64,000 nt of DNA, taken from NCBI GenBank assembly GCA_029862045.1, contig JAOTYE010000001.1, forward strand, positions 186,001 through 250,000. Reading direction: 5' to 3'. Shown piece by piece: positions 8,160-16,833 of this stretch (the stretch's first letter is position 1; each line of letters begins with the position of its first letter). Below the pieces are notes generated by a model, which was given only the letters and a program-made list of their open reading frames with translations, was not told the DNA's origin and made no database searches. Position numbers and translations under genes: made by a program. This DNA is from Gammaproteobacteria bacterium (lineage in GTDB: Bacteria > Pseudomonadota > Gammaproteobacteria > Steroidobacterales > Woeseiaceae).

Positions 8160-9807
8160 CTTTCAGGAGATCACTCTCCGGATCCTCGAGCTCGGCAGTA
8201 GCCAGGATTTCAAGCGCCTCATCTGTGCGCTCAAGCGCGGCAAGTACCTCGACGAGATGCGCCGCCACCTCGTGATCCGGAAACTTGTCATAAGCGATTT
8301 CAAGCTGCTCAAGCGCTTCTTCGTGCTTCCCGCGTTTGTGCAATACCCAGCCTAAGCTGTCGATGATGGCCGGGCTGTCCGGATTGTACCCGAGCGCCTT
8401 GCGGATCAGTTTCTCCGCTTCACGATATTCGTCGGTCCGGTCCGCAAGTGTGTAACCGAGCGCATTCAGCGTTACCGAACTTTCTGGCCAGCGCCGGGCG
8501 GCCTCGCGATAAGCGCTTAGCGAGTCGTCCAGCCGATCCATACGCAGCATCAGTTCGGCCCTGCCGAGCGCGATGGACTCGTCATCGGGACGATAAACAA
8601 CAGCCCTGTCGTAGTTATCAAGCGCCTCCGGATACCGCCGCAGCGAAGCCAGCAGCTGTGCCTCAGCCAGAACCATGTCGATGGCATAGCGCGGCCGACT
8701 GTCGGCAAACTCACTTAGCTGCTGCAGCGCTGTTTCCGGATCGTCTCTCTCGTGCGCCAACAACGCGCTTGCCCGCCGCTGTGACGTAACCGCGTTCTTG
8801 CCGCCTTTCACCTCGGAATACAGGCGGATCGCCCTATCGTGCTCATCACGGTAGTCGGCGATGCGCGCAAGATAGAACAGGGCATCTGCCGTGTAGTCGC
8901 CGCTCGCCAGCAAATCCTCGAAATCATCCCAGGCCGCATCAAGGTTGTTCTGCCGGAAGTTGATAATCGCCATCATGCGCAGTGCGTCGGTGCGCGATGC
9001 CCGTTCCAAGAGAACCTGATTGACCTGGCTCAGTGCGTCGTCATCACGGCCAGCCGTCAAATACATCAATGCCAGTTCCATACGTGCATCCGGGTCGGGG
9101 TCCGGATCGTCACCAATGATGCGAGCCGTGTAATCGATTGCTTCATCGCCCTCGCCCGAGACAAGCAATATGCGTGCATAGAGCAATTTCGCCTTCAGCC
9201 ACTCAGGATCGAGCTCGATTGCACGCTGCGTGTGCTCGATCGCGAAATCCATGTGATTGGCCTGTAACGCCACAGCCGCCGCCGCGTAGTGTGCCCGCGC
9301 CGATTCCTCATACGGCCGGGCCAGCGCTCGCATGAGTTCATGAGTTTTTTCCGGGTCTTCCTCAGCGAGAAAGCCCATGAGCGTAAAAAGCCGCTGCTCA
9401 GCCGGTTGGTCCCCGCGTTCAATCAGCGTCTTGAAATTCCGGCGCGCATCACGCATGTCGCCTTGGCGCAGCTGGATTTGTGCCAGGTGAATCAGCGCCT
9501 CATCGCTGCCAGGATCGAGTTCGAACCACCTTTTCGCCGCGCCCAGCGCTTCGTCGTTGAAACCGAAATCGAACGTAATACGGGTCGCCTGGCGCGCAAT
9601 CTCGATATTGTCACTGAATTCTGCGGCCTTTCGATACTCGATCGCGGCCTTGAGATAGTCATCTCCTTGTAGCGCGATTTCTGCCTGCAGAATGTGCGCC
9701 GAGGCCGATTCCGCGTTGTCATCATCTGCCAACGTGTACGGCGAGGCCACAATAGTCATTGCCGCCAGCATTGTGAGAGCGACTGGTCGTTTGAGGAAGT
9801 GGTGCAT
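8125..9807 (-). CDS. Exported tetratricopeptide-repeat protein
   Basis: The protein (about 560 aa from ATG 9807) begins with a signal peptide, MHHFLKRPVALTMLAAMTIVASPYTLA. The remainder is a long solenoid of TPR units with typical A/G/Y spacing, for example YLKAAIEYRKAAEFSDN, ALGAAKRWFELDPGSDEAL, AIEHTQRAIELDPEWLKA, and a C-terminal ALEQLEIAYDKFPDHEV. TPR proteins of this kind commonly sit between hemA and lolB in gammaproteobacteria; a role in envelope assembly is inferred only from context. An upstream in-frame start at 9870 would spoil the signal peptide. Confidence 0.85.
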   Translation of the reverse strand: MHHFLKRPVALTMLAAMTIVASPYTLADDDNAESASAHILQAEIALQGDDYLKAAIEYRKAAEFSDNIEIARQATRITFDFGFNDEALGAAKRWFELDPGSDEALIHLAQIQLRQGDMRDARRNFKTLIERGDQPAEQRLFTLMGFLAEEDPEKTHELMRALARPYEESARAHYAAAAVALQANHMDFAIEHTQRAIELDPEWLKAKLLYARILLVSGEGDEAIDYTARIIGDDPDPDPDARMELALMYLTAGRDDDALSQVNQVLLERASRTDALRMMAIINFRQNNLDAAWDDFEDLLASGDYTADALFYLARIADYRDEHDRAIRLYSEVKGGKNAVTSQRRASALLAHERDDPETALQQLSEFADSRPRYAIDMVLAEAQLLASLRRYPEALDNYDRAVVYRPDDESIALGRAELMLRMDRLDDSLSAYREAARRWPESSVTLNALGYTLADRTDEYREAEKLIRKALGYNPDSPAIIDSLGWVLHKRGKHEEALEQLEIAYDKFPDHEVAAHLVEVLAALERTDEALEILATAELEDPESDLLKDARERLFPETP

Positions 9808-9906
9808 TACTACTCTATTGATCATTCGATGTGTTATCGCGATATTGCGCTGCATCGGTAACACAGACAAGGAACTGAGCCGTCAGTTCGCATACAATTA
9901 TCGGCT

Positions 9907-11160
9907 ATGCGGCTGCAGATACTCGGGCTGAACCATAACACGGCACCTATTGAAATTCGCGAACAAGTCGTTTTCGCGGGTGACGAGGTTGGCCGGGCCG
10001 TCGAGCGCCTGACTGATATAGAGGGCGTCGAGGAGGCGGTGTTGCTGTCGACCTGCAATCGCACCGAATTTTATGTCATAACCAGTGACGGCGGGCGTGA
10101 GCGGCTTCAGTCATGGCTGCGCAACGAGCGAAGTCTCGATCCCGCTTTCTCCAATTCCTTGTTCGCGCTGGATGCCGATGAAGCGATTCGGCATATCTTC
10201 CGCGTCGCCTGCGGTCTCGATTCGATGGTACTCGGGGAGCCGCAGATCCTGGGTCAGTTGAAAGATGCTTACCGCGAGGCACAGCAGTTTGGTACCGTCG
10301 GCAGACAGCTCAGCCGTTTGTTCCAGCACACGTTTTCGGTCGCAAAGAAAGTTCGCACCGACACCGAAATCGGGACCAATCCCGTTTCGGTCGCCTCGGC
10401 AGCGGTCAGCCTCGCACAACAGTTTTTCGCGGGCTTTAGCCAGCACACCGCGCTTCTTGTCGGTGCGGGCGTCACCGTCGAACTGCTCGCAAGACATCTG
10501 ACCGCGAAAGAGCTTGGCCGCCTGTTTGTCGCCAACAGGGACCTGGAGCGGGCGCGGCGCCTCGCCAGCACGTTCGGCGGTTATGCCGTGCCGCTGTCCG
10601 AACTCGAGGGCACGCTGCCCGAGGCCGACATTCTGATCACGTCAACGGCCAGTCCCGAACCCATCATTACGCGCAGTCAGATCGAAGCGGCCATGAAGAC
10701 GCGCAAGCATAAACCGATCTTTGCTGTCGACATTGCTGTTCCCAGAGATATTGCGGCCGACGTCGCCGAACTCAGCGACGTGTATCTCTATACGATCGAT
10801 GATCTGCAGAAAGTCATACAGGAAGGACAAACGCATCGCGAAGCGGCGGCCGTGGATGCCAACCGCATTCTCGATGAAGAAATCGCGCGTTATTTGAGTA
10901 TCGAGCGCGCCAAACAGGCCTCTCCCGTCATTACCGCGCTTCGAGAACATGGCGCGACAATTCGTGATGGGGTCCTGCGCGACGCCCAGCGCAGGCTTGA
11001 CAAGGGCGTCGATAGTCGCGAGGTCATCGAATTTGCGACAGCCTCGTTGATGAAGAAACTGTTGCACAATCCAAGCGTACGTCTTCGCGAAGCCGCGGAA
11101 GCGTCGGAAGAAGAACTGATCGCAGCGACCCGAGCCCTGTTCGGCATCGATGAGGACTGA
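9907..11160 (+). CDS. hemA: Glutamyl-tRNA reductase
   Basis: The 417-aa enzyme performs the first committed step of C5 tetrapyrrole synthesis, reducing Glu-tRNA to glutamate-1-semialdehyde. The start [19 protein letters not shown] is typical; the active-site cysteine lies in [12 protein letters not shown] (about residue 50); [17 protein letters not shown] and the NADPH fold ([16 protein letters not shown]) follow, then a C-terminal helical dimerisation region. It is divergent from the TPR-lolB genes and 11 nt ahead of prfA, the standard arrangement. Confidence 0.97.
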   Translation: MRLQILGLNHNTAPIEIREQVVFAGDEVGRAVERLTDIEGVEEAVLLSTCNRTEFYVITSDGGRERLQSWLRNERSLDPAFSNSLFALDADEAIRHIFRVACGLDSMVLGEPQILGQLKDAYREAQQFGTVGRQLSRLFQHTFSVAKKVRTDTEIGTNPVSVASAAVSLAQQFFAGFSQHTALLVGAGVTVELLARHLTAKELGRLFVANRDLERARRLASTFGGYAVPLSELEGTLPEADILITSTASPEPIITRSQIEAAMKTRKHKPIFAVDIAVPRDIAADVAELSDVYLYTIDDLQKVIQEGQTHREAAAVDANRILDEEIARYLSIERAKQASPVITALREHGATIRDGVLRDAQRRLDKGVDSREVIEFATASLMKKLLHNPSVRLREAAEASEEELIAATRALFGIDED

Positions 11161-11171
11161 CGCGTGCTGAC

Positions 11172-12254
11172 ATGAAGGACTCCATACGCCACAAACTCGA
11201 GTCAGTGCGGGATCGATTCGAGGAAATCGCCGGTTTGCTCGCGGACCCCGACGTCATCGCCGATCAAAATCAGTTTCGTAACCTGTCAAAGGAGTACTCG
11301 CGCGTCGAACCGATCGTCAATTTGTTTGGCGAATTCGAGTCGCTGGACGCGGACATCGCAGAAGCGCAGGAAATGGCGGACGATGCCGATAGCGAGATCC
11401 GCCAAATGGGACAGGAAGAATTACAGGGATTAACGGCGCAGCGTGATGAATTGCTACTGGAGCTGCAAAGGTCGTTAATTCCGCCAGACCCCTATGATGA
11501 AAGCAATGTGTACCTCGAAATCCGGGCCGGTACCGGCGGTGACGAAGCGGCGATTTTTGCGGGCGATTTATTCCGCATGTACTCGAAGTTTGCCGAGGCG
11601 ATGAGATGGTCTGTCGAGATCCTGAGCGCGCGTGAAGGCGAGCACGGCGGTTACAAGGAAATTATCAGCCGCATAACAGGCAGCAGTATATACGCGCGAC
11701 TCAAGTTCGAGTCGGGGGCGCACCGGGTACAACGCGTACCGACAACCGAATCGCAAGGCCGCATTCACACATCCGCCTGCACTGTCGCCGTGCTGCCCGA
11801 GCCCGATGAAGTGGAGGCCGACGATATCAACCCTGCAGATTTGCGCGTCGACACGTATCGCGCGTCGGGAGCGGGCGGGCAACACGTCAACAAGACCGAC
11901 TCGGCCGTGCGCCTTACCCACCTGCCGTCCGGCATAGTTGTTGAGTGTCAGGATGAACGCTCGCAGCACAAGAACCGGGCCCGCGCGATGTCACTGTTGC
12001 AGGCGCGCCTGCTCGACGCCAAGGTGAGCGAGCAGGCTACCGAGCAAGCCGCACAACGCAAGTTGCTGGTTGGCTCGGGAGACCGCTCGGAGCGTATCCG
12101 TACCTACAACTTTCCGCAAGGGCGAGTCACGGACCACCGCATCAACCTGACCTTGTACAAGCTGGATGAGATTCTCGAGGGCAGCCTCGATCAGGTCGTG
12201 CAACCGTTGACCAACGAGTATCAGGCCGACCAGCTGGCCGCACTGAGTAATTGA
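11172..12254 (+). CDS. prfA: Peptide chain release factor 1
   Basis: The 360-aa protein is RF1: the GGQ catalytic loop lies in [19 protein letters not shown] (about residue 235) and the codon-recognition motif is P-T in [10 protein letters not shown](I), reading UAA/UAG. It is directly downstream of hemA. Its usual downstream partner prmC, which methylates the GGQ glutamine, is separated here by a reversed cystathionine beta-synthase gene and a repeat element. Confidence 0.97.
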   Translation: MKDSIRHKLESVRDRFEEIAGLLADPDVIADQNQFRNLSKEYSRVEPIVNLFGEFESLDADIAEAQEMADDADSEIRQMGQEELQGLTAQRDELLLELQRSLIPPDPYDESNVYLEIRAGTGGDEAAIFAGDLFRMYSKFAEAMRWSVEILSAREGEHGGYKEIISRITGSSIYARLKFESGAHRVQRVPTTESQGRIHTSACTVAVLPEPDEVEADDINPADLRVDTYRASGAGGQHVNKTDSAVRLTHLPSGIVVECQDERSQHKNRARAMSLLQARLLDAKVSEQATEQAAQRKLLVGSGDRSERIRTYNFPQGRVTDHRINLTLYKLDEILEGSLDQVVQPLTNEYQADQLAALSN

Positions 12255-12266
12255 TTAGTGCTACAG

Positions 12267-12347
12267 GGGCGCTGGCGAGATGTTTCTCACCGGAAGTAAA
12301 GCGCAGCGCAGCGAGCCATGAGGGTGAGGAACATGTCGCCGGCGCCC
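12267..12347 (-). repeat. Intergenic hairpin repeat, copy A (3' of CBS)
   Basis: A central 30-nt core (12292-12321 on the plus strand; it contains GTAAAGCGCAGCGCAGCGAG) is flanked by arms 12267-12291 and 12323-12347 that are complementary at 22 of 25 positions. The core is identical over 30 nt to copy B. The element starts 11 nt after the stop of CBS (minus strand) and 12 nt after the prfA stop, so it occupies nearly the whole gap between these convergent genes. I annotate it on the minus strand because this gives the same orientation relative to the upstream gene as copies B and C. Confidence 0.85.
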
Positions 12348-12358
12348 ATACGGCATTC

Positions 12359-13723
12359 TTACATCTGTCGTCGCAGGTAGTTCAGCACATCGGATCGCGT
12401 AATCAAGCCGATGAATTCGTCGCCATCCATGATGGCGGCGTACGGTTGTACCTGCAGCATCGAAACCAGATTATTGATGCTCGCGTCCGTGTCGAGCCGA
12501 ATGAATGCGGTCTGCATTGCATCGGCAACGGGACCATTCATGAGCTCCGGTTTGCCGTAAACGTGCTGGATGATGGTTTCCTCGGTAATGACGCCGACGA
12601 GCCTGCCCTGATCCATCACCGGTAGTTGCGAAAACCCCGCATTACGCAGCCGGTTGTGGGCGGTTGTTATCACATCGTCAGGACCTACCGTAATCGTCGC
12701 CCGTTCACCATGCGGACGACCGACCAGATCTCTGAGATCACCGCTTTGTTCGCGCTCGATAAAGCCCTGATCCTCCATCCAGAAATCGTTGTAGAGCTTC
12801 GACAGGTATTTGTTACCCGTGTCACACGCAAACGTCACGACTCGCTTTGCTTCGGTTTGTTCGCGACAATATTTGAGCGCGGCAGCAATCAAAGTGCCCG
12901 AAGAAGAACCGGCCAGTATGCCTTCGGTCCTGAGCAGCTCCCGCGCGGTCGCGAACGATTCTGAGTCACTGATCGAGTAAGCCTTTGTCACCCTTGAGAA
13001 ATCGGCAATATCCGGAATGAAATCCTCGCCGATACCTTCGACGAGCCAGCTGCCTGTCTTTTCGCTGAGATTACCGGTGTTGATGTACTCTGCGAGGATG
13101 GAGCCGACCGGGTCGGCGAGAATGATTTCGACGTCGGGCGCATGCTTGTTCAGGTATTGGCAAAAACCGGCTGCGGTTCCGGTGGAACCGGCACCCATGA
13201 CGATCGCATCAACGTCGCCGCCCAGCTGCTCGAAAATCTCCGGTGCTGTCGTCATCTCGTGCGCCAACGCATTATCCGGATTGCCAAACTGATTGATGAA
13301 GTAGGCACCCTTGTCTTCTGCAATGCGTTTGCCAAGATCCTGGTAGTACTCCGGATGGCCCTTGTTGACATCGGACCGCGTCAGCACGACCTCGGCGCCC
13401 ATCGCGCGCAAGTTGAAGATCTTCTCCTGACTCATTTTATCGGGCAAAACCAGGATCAGGCGATAACCCTTTTGCGCCGCGACGAGTGCGAGTCCGATGC
13501 CGGTATTGCCTGCGGTTGCCTCAACGATCGTATCGCCGGGTTTGATATCGCCCCGCCGCTCGGCCTGTTCGATCATCGAAATGCCGATGCGATCCTTAAT
13601 CGAGCCACCCGGATTGGCCAGTTCGAGCTTGAGAAACAGCTGGCACGGCCCGGTGTCGAGCTTTCTGACTTCGAGCATCGGTGTCTTGCCGACCATATCC
13701 AGAACGTTGGAATAGACTTGCAT
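12359..13723 (-). CDS. Cystathionine beta-synthase with tandem CBS domains
   Basis: The 454-aa protein from ATG 13723 (MQVYSNVLDMVGKTPMLEV) joins a fold-type II PLP domain to two C-terminal CBS modules. The PLP lysine is in NPGGSIKDRIG, the cofactor phosphate loop is GAGSTGTAAG, and CBS-specific markers GNPDNALAHEMTTAPEI and EGIGEDFIP separate it from cysteine synthase. The CBS pair spans about residues 335-454 (VGPDDVITTAHNRLRNAG; LDTDASINNLVSMLQ). It condenses homocysteine with serine or an acylated serine, the first step of reverse transsulfuration. A cystathionine lyase is not in the window. The longer frame to 13915 would overlap prmC antisense and was rejected. Confidence 0.9.
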   Translation of the reverse strand: MQVYSNVLDMVGKTPMLEVRKLDTGPCQLFLKLELANPGGSIKDRIGISMIEQAERRGDIKPGDTIVEATAGNTGIGLALVAAQKGYRLILVLPDKMSQEKIFNLRAMGAEVVLTRSDVNKGHPEYYQDLGKRIAEDKGAYFINQFGNPDNALAHEMTTAPEIFEQLGGDVDAIVMGAGSTGTAAGFCQYLNKHAPDVEIILADPVGSILAEYINTGNLSEKTGSWLVEGIGEDFIPDIADFSRVTKAYSISDSESFATARELLRTEGILAGSSSGTLIAAALKYCREQTEAKRVVTFACDTGNKYLSKLYNDFWMEDQGFIEREQSGDLRDLVGRPHGERATITVGPDDVITTAHNRLRNAGFSQLPVMDQGRLVGVITEETIIQHVYGKPELMNGPVADAMQTAFIRLDTDASINNLVSMLQVQPYAAIMDGDEFIGLITRSDVLNYLRRQM

Positions 13724-13799
13724 GGCGTATAGTCCCGCTAGGATTTGCCCGCGAGTGTACGCGAAACTTTTAGGGCTCGACCAGTACGCATATGAACCT

Positions 13800-14657
13800 A
13801 TGAGTGAACCCGTTTCGATAGAGCAGGCGTTAGTCGATGCGACGACCCGGCTTCGCGAGGTCAGCGAGTCCGCGCGGCTCGACGCCGAGTTGTTGCTGGC
13901 GCGCTGCATCGACATGCCGCGAAGTTACTTGTTCGCGCATCCCGAGGACACGCTCGACGAGGCAGCGCTCGGGCGGCTTGAACGCACGCTACAACGGCGC
14001 GTCGAGGGCGAGCCGCTAGCCTACATTACCGGCAGCAAGGAATTCTGGTCGCTCGAGCTCATCGTCAGCCCGGCGACCCTGGTCCCAAGGCCCGAAACTG
14101 AACTACTCGTCGATATTGCCTTGCGCGAGATTCCACGCGAAGCCGACTGGGCGATACTCGACCTCGGCACCGGCAGTGGCGCCATCGCGTTGGCAATCGC
14201 AAAGGAGCGCCAGCTATGCCAGGTAAGCGCAGTCGACGTCTCTCCGGAGGCGCTGGCGGTCGCGCGTGAGAACGCGAATCAGCTGACGATCAGCAATATC
14301 AGCTTCTTCCAGGGTAACTGGACCGAGCCAGTCGCCGACCAGAAGTTCAAGGTCATCGCTTCGAATCCGCCTTACGTTGCGTCCGGCGATGCCGCGCTCG
14401 ACGCGCTGCGAGCAGAACCGGCCGTTGCGCTTACAGCAGGAGAGGACGGGCTCGAGTCAATCGCTATTCTTGCCCGGGACTGTCGCACGATCATCGACGA
14501 TGGTGGCCCTCTGTTGCTCGAGCACGGTGCCGATCAAAGAGACGACGTGGCCGAGGTTCTTTTGTCGTATGGTTGGGATCGTATCCGGTGCTACGATGAC
14601 TACTCTGGAAATCCACGGGTGACCCGCGCCTATTATTCTTCTAGCGAGACAACATGA
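13800..14657 (+). CDS. prmC: Release factor glutamine methyltransferase
   Basis: The 285-aa protein starts at ATG 13800 ([15 protein letters not shown]). It has the SAM-binding motif [16 protein letters not shown] and the catalytic NPPY ([13 protein letters not shown]), which methylates the Gln of the RF1/RF2 GGQ motif. The longer upstream frame would overlap the divergent CBS gene. Its stop overlaps the start of the cyclophilin gene (ATGA). Confidence 0.94.
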   Translation: MSEPVSIEQALVDATTRLREVSESARLDAELLLARCIDMPRSYLFAHPEDTLDEAALGRLERTLQRRVEGEPLAYITGSKEFWSLELIVSPATLVPRPETELLVDIALREIPREADWAILDLGTGSGAIALAIAKERQLCQVSAVDVSPEALAVARENANQLTISNISFFQGNWTEPVADQKFKVIASNPPYVASGDAALDALRAEPAVALTAGEDGLESIAILARDCRTIIDDGGPLLLEHGADQRDDVAEVLLSYGWDRIRCYDDYSGNPRVTRAYYSSSETT

Positions 14658-15139
14658 TTACTATCAAAACGAACCACGGCGACATCCAGGTCGAACTGTT
14701 TGACGAGAAGGCCCCGATCAGCTGCGAAAACTTCCGCCAGTACATTAGCGACGGCCATTTCAAAGACACGATTTTCCACCGCGTCATACCCAATTTCATG
14801 ATCCAGGGTGGCGGCATGGACGAAACCATGTCGAGTAAGCCGACGCGGGAGCCGATCAAGAACGAAGCCGATAACGGCGAATTGAACCGGCGTGGTACTT
14901 TGGCGATGGCTCGCACGGGCGTTGTCGATAGTGCGACGTCACAATTCTTTATCAACCTTAGCGATAACTCGTTTCTTGATCACGGTGGGCGCGACTTCGG
15001 TTATGCAGTATTCGGCCGCGTCTCCGATGGCATGGATGTCGTCGATGCTATTGCCGCTGTGCCGACGGACAATCGTGCCGGACATCAGGACGTGCCCGTC
15101 GACACCGTGACGATTCTGGAAGTCACGATCGACGACTAG
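14654..15139 (+). CDS. ppiB: Cyclophilin-type peptidyl-prolyl isomerase
   Basis: The 161-aa protein has the cyclophilin fold signatures [32 protein letters not shown] and [17 protein letters not shown]. No signal peptide is visible, so it is the cytoplasmic PpiB type. It overlaps prmC by 4 nt and is followed 4 nt later by the ThiF-like gene, forming a tight operon. Confidence 0.93.
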   Translation: MITIKTNHGDIQVELFDEKAPISCENFRQYISDGHFKDTIFHRVIPNFMIQGGGMDETMSSKPTREPIKNEADNGELNRRGTLAMARTGVVDSATSQFFINLSDNSFLDHGGRDFGYAVFGRVSDGMDVVDAIAAVPTDNRAGHQDVPVDTVTILEVTIDD

Positions 15140-15143
15140 GGCA

Positions 15144-15887
15144 ATGCCCGACGACAACCCAAATCTGTCTCGCCATGCGCGCCACCTCGCCCTGGCGCAG
15201 CTTGGCGCTGGTGGTCAGGAACGGATCGGCACGGGGACTGCATTATTAATAGGTATCGGCGGCATCGGCTGCGCTGCAGCCAGCCATCTCGCAGCTAGTG
15301 GTGTTGGACACTTGCTGTTGTGCGATTTCGACACTGTCGACGTGACGAACCTTGGCCGGCAAACTCTTTACGGACCGGACGACATCGGCAAGCCGAAGGC
15401 GCAGCGCGCAGCCGCGGGACTTGCGAGACTAAACCCCGACATACGGATCACCGCGATTACCGAGCGCCTGGACGACGTGGCACTGGCGAATGCTGTGCAC
15501 CAAGCCAATGTCGTGCTGGACGGCTCGGATAATTTCGCAACGCGGTTTCAGGTTAACGATGCATGCGTCGCAGCCAGCACCTGCCTGATCTCGGGCGCCG
15601 CGATTCGGCTCGAGGGTCAGCTCGCCGAATTTGGTCCCGATTACGATACGTCGCCCTGTTATCGATGCCTTTACAAAGAGGCCGACGAATCGCTGGAAAA
15701 CTGCGCGGGTAACGGCGTGCTCGGACCGGTACCTGGAACAATCGGCACGATCATGGCTATCGAGGCACTCAAGTTCCTGGCAGGAATCGAATCAAGACGT
15801 GGCGTATTGCGTCTGTTCGACGCTCTGAGTGGTGAACTTCGTTCGGTTGTGGTCGCCAAACGGGACGACTGTCCGGCATGCGGTTAG
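15144..15887 (+). CDS. ThiF/MoeB-family E1-like adenylyltransferase
   Basis: The 247-aa protein activates the C-terminal Gly of a sulfur-carrier protein by adenylation. The nucleotide loop is GIGGIGCAAASHLAASGVG, followed by DFDTVDVTNLGRQTLY and IGKPKAQRA, and two Cys pairs for zinc (CYRC near residue 172; CPAC at the C-terminus). MoeB (molybdopterin synthase) and ThiF (thiazole synthesis) cannot be told apart from this sequence alone. No ThiS or MoaD lies nearby, and no rhodanese domain is attached. Confidence 0.85.
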   Translation: MPDDNPNLSRHARHLALAQLGAGGQERIGTGTALLIGIGGIGCAAASHLAASGVGHLLLCDFDTVDVTNLGRQTLYGPDDIGKPKAQRAAAGLARLNPDIRITAITERLDDVALANAVHQANVVLDGSDNFATRFQVNDACVAASTCLISGAAIRLEGQLAEFGPDYDTSPCYRCLYKEADESLENCAGNGVLGPVPGTIGTIMAIEALKFLAGIESRRGVLRLFDALSGELRSVVVAKRDDCPACG

Positions 15888-16828
15888 GAAATCGCCTGCC
15901 GACTATCGTTGGCCTGTTGCATGCCGGCGCTGCAGTCACTCTGGTGTTTTCTCTGGCGACATTTGCCGATCAGCTGCATCGTTATCTCGAACTGTTTTCG
16001 CATTTCCGGCTGCAATACCTGGTCGTTTCTTTGATTCTCGGCCTCATCTTGATCGCCTTGCGTAGTCGGACATGGGCCAGTCTCATGGTTGCCATTACCA
16101 TCGTCAACGCGTTGCCCGTCGTGCCGTGGTACTTCGCCGAAGCCAAACCGCACGCGGTTGCCGATACGCAGATTGAATTGCTGCACGCAAATGTCTATGC
16201 CGGTAACTCCAATACGCAGGCACTGATCGAGCTGATTGCGGCTGAACAACCCGACGTCATTTTCCTGCAGGAAGTCACGGATCTGTGGGCGGCCGCTATG
16301 GATGGCATGCACGCCAGCTATCCACATCGATACGCGATACCGCGCAATGACAATTTTGGCATTGCTGTCTACGCCCGCGACCCGCTGCTGAGCGTGGACG
16401 TACTCGACAGCCCGCCCCTCGGCTTCCCGTCGCTCGTCGTGCGCCAGTCATTGAACGGCAGGACGGTGACCTTTGTATCGACACACCCGATTCCGCCGCT
16501 TGGCCAATCGGGATTCGACGCCCGCAACGAACAGCTTGCCGGAATTGCTGCAGCAATCGCATCGATCGATGGACCTAAGATACTGGTCGGTGATCTGAAC
16601 ACAACGGTGTGGGCGCATCATTACAAGCAACTTCGGGATGCCACCGGTCTTTTGAATGCGCGCGATGGTTTTGGTGTGATTCCAAGCTGGCCGAAGCACT
16701 TGCCGTTCGCGATGATTCCGATCGATCACTGCCTCGTATCGGGCGACTTCGCAGTTCAGGACATCCGAACCGGCCCGGACATCGGTTCAGATCATCTGCC
16801 GTTACTGGTGACGCTAGCCTTGTTGTAA
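15878..16828 (+). CDS. Membrane-anchored endonuclease/exonuclease/phosphatase-fold protein
   Basis: The 316-aa protein begins with three hydrophobic helices (about residues 10-85) and then an EEP domain: IELLHANVYAGN, PDVIFLQEVTD (catalytic Glu), FVSTHPIPPLG, ILVGDLNTTVW (Asp-Leu-Asn) and the terminal GSDHLPLLVTL (Asp-His). All acidic and histidine ligands of the family are visible. The substrate could be a phosphodiester lipid headgroup, nucleotide or nucleic acid; not determinable here. It overlaps the ThiF-like gene by 10 nt. Confidence 0.8.
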   Translation: MRLGNRLPTIVGLLHAGAAVTLVFSLATFADQLHRYLELFSHFRLQYLVVSLILGLILIALRSRTWASLMVAITIVNALPVVPWYFAEAKPHAVADTQIELLHANVYAGNSNTQALIELIAAEQPDVIFLQEVTDLWAAAMDGMHASYPHRYAIPRNDNFGIAVYARDPLLSVDVLDSPPLGFPSLVVRQSLNGRTVTFVSTHPIPPLGQSGFDARNEQLAGIAAAIASIDGPKILVGDLNTTVWAHHYKQLRDATGLLNARDGFGVIPSWPKHLPFAMIPIDHCLVSGDFAVQDIRTGPDIGSDHLPLLVTLALL

Positions 16829-16833
16829 GTCAA

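Noticed and set aside
12251..12625. 124-codon frame reading through repeat A
   Set aside because: The part shared with the frame through copy B (EVKRSAASHE) comes from the repeat core itself; the rest is antisense to CBS. It is a repeat translated by chance, not a gene family.
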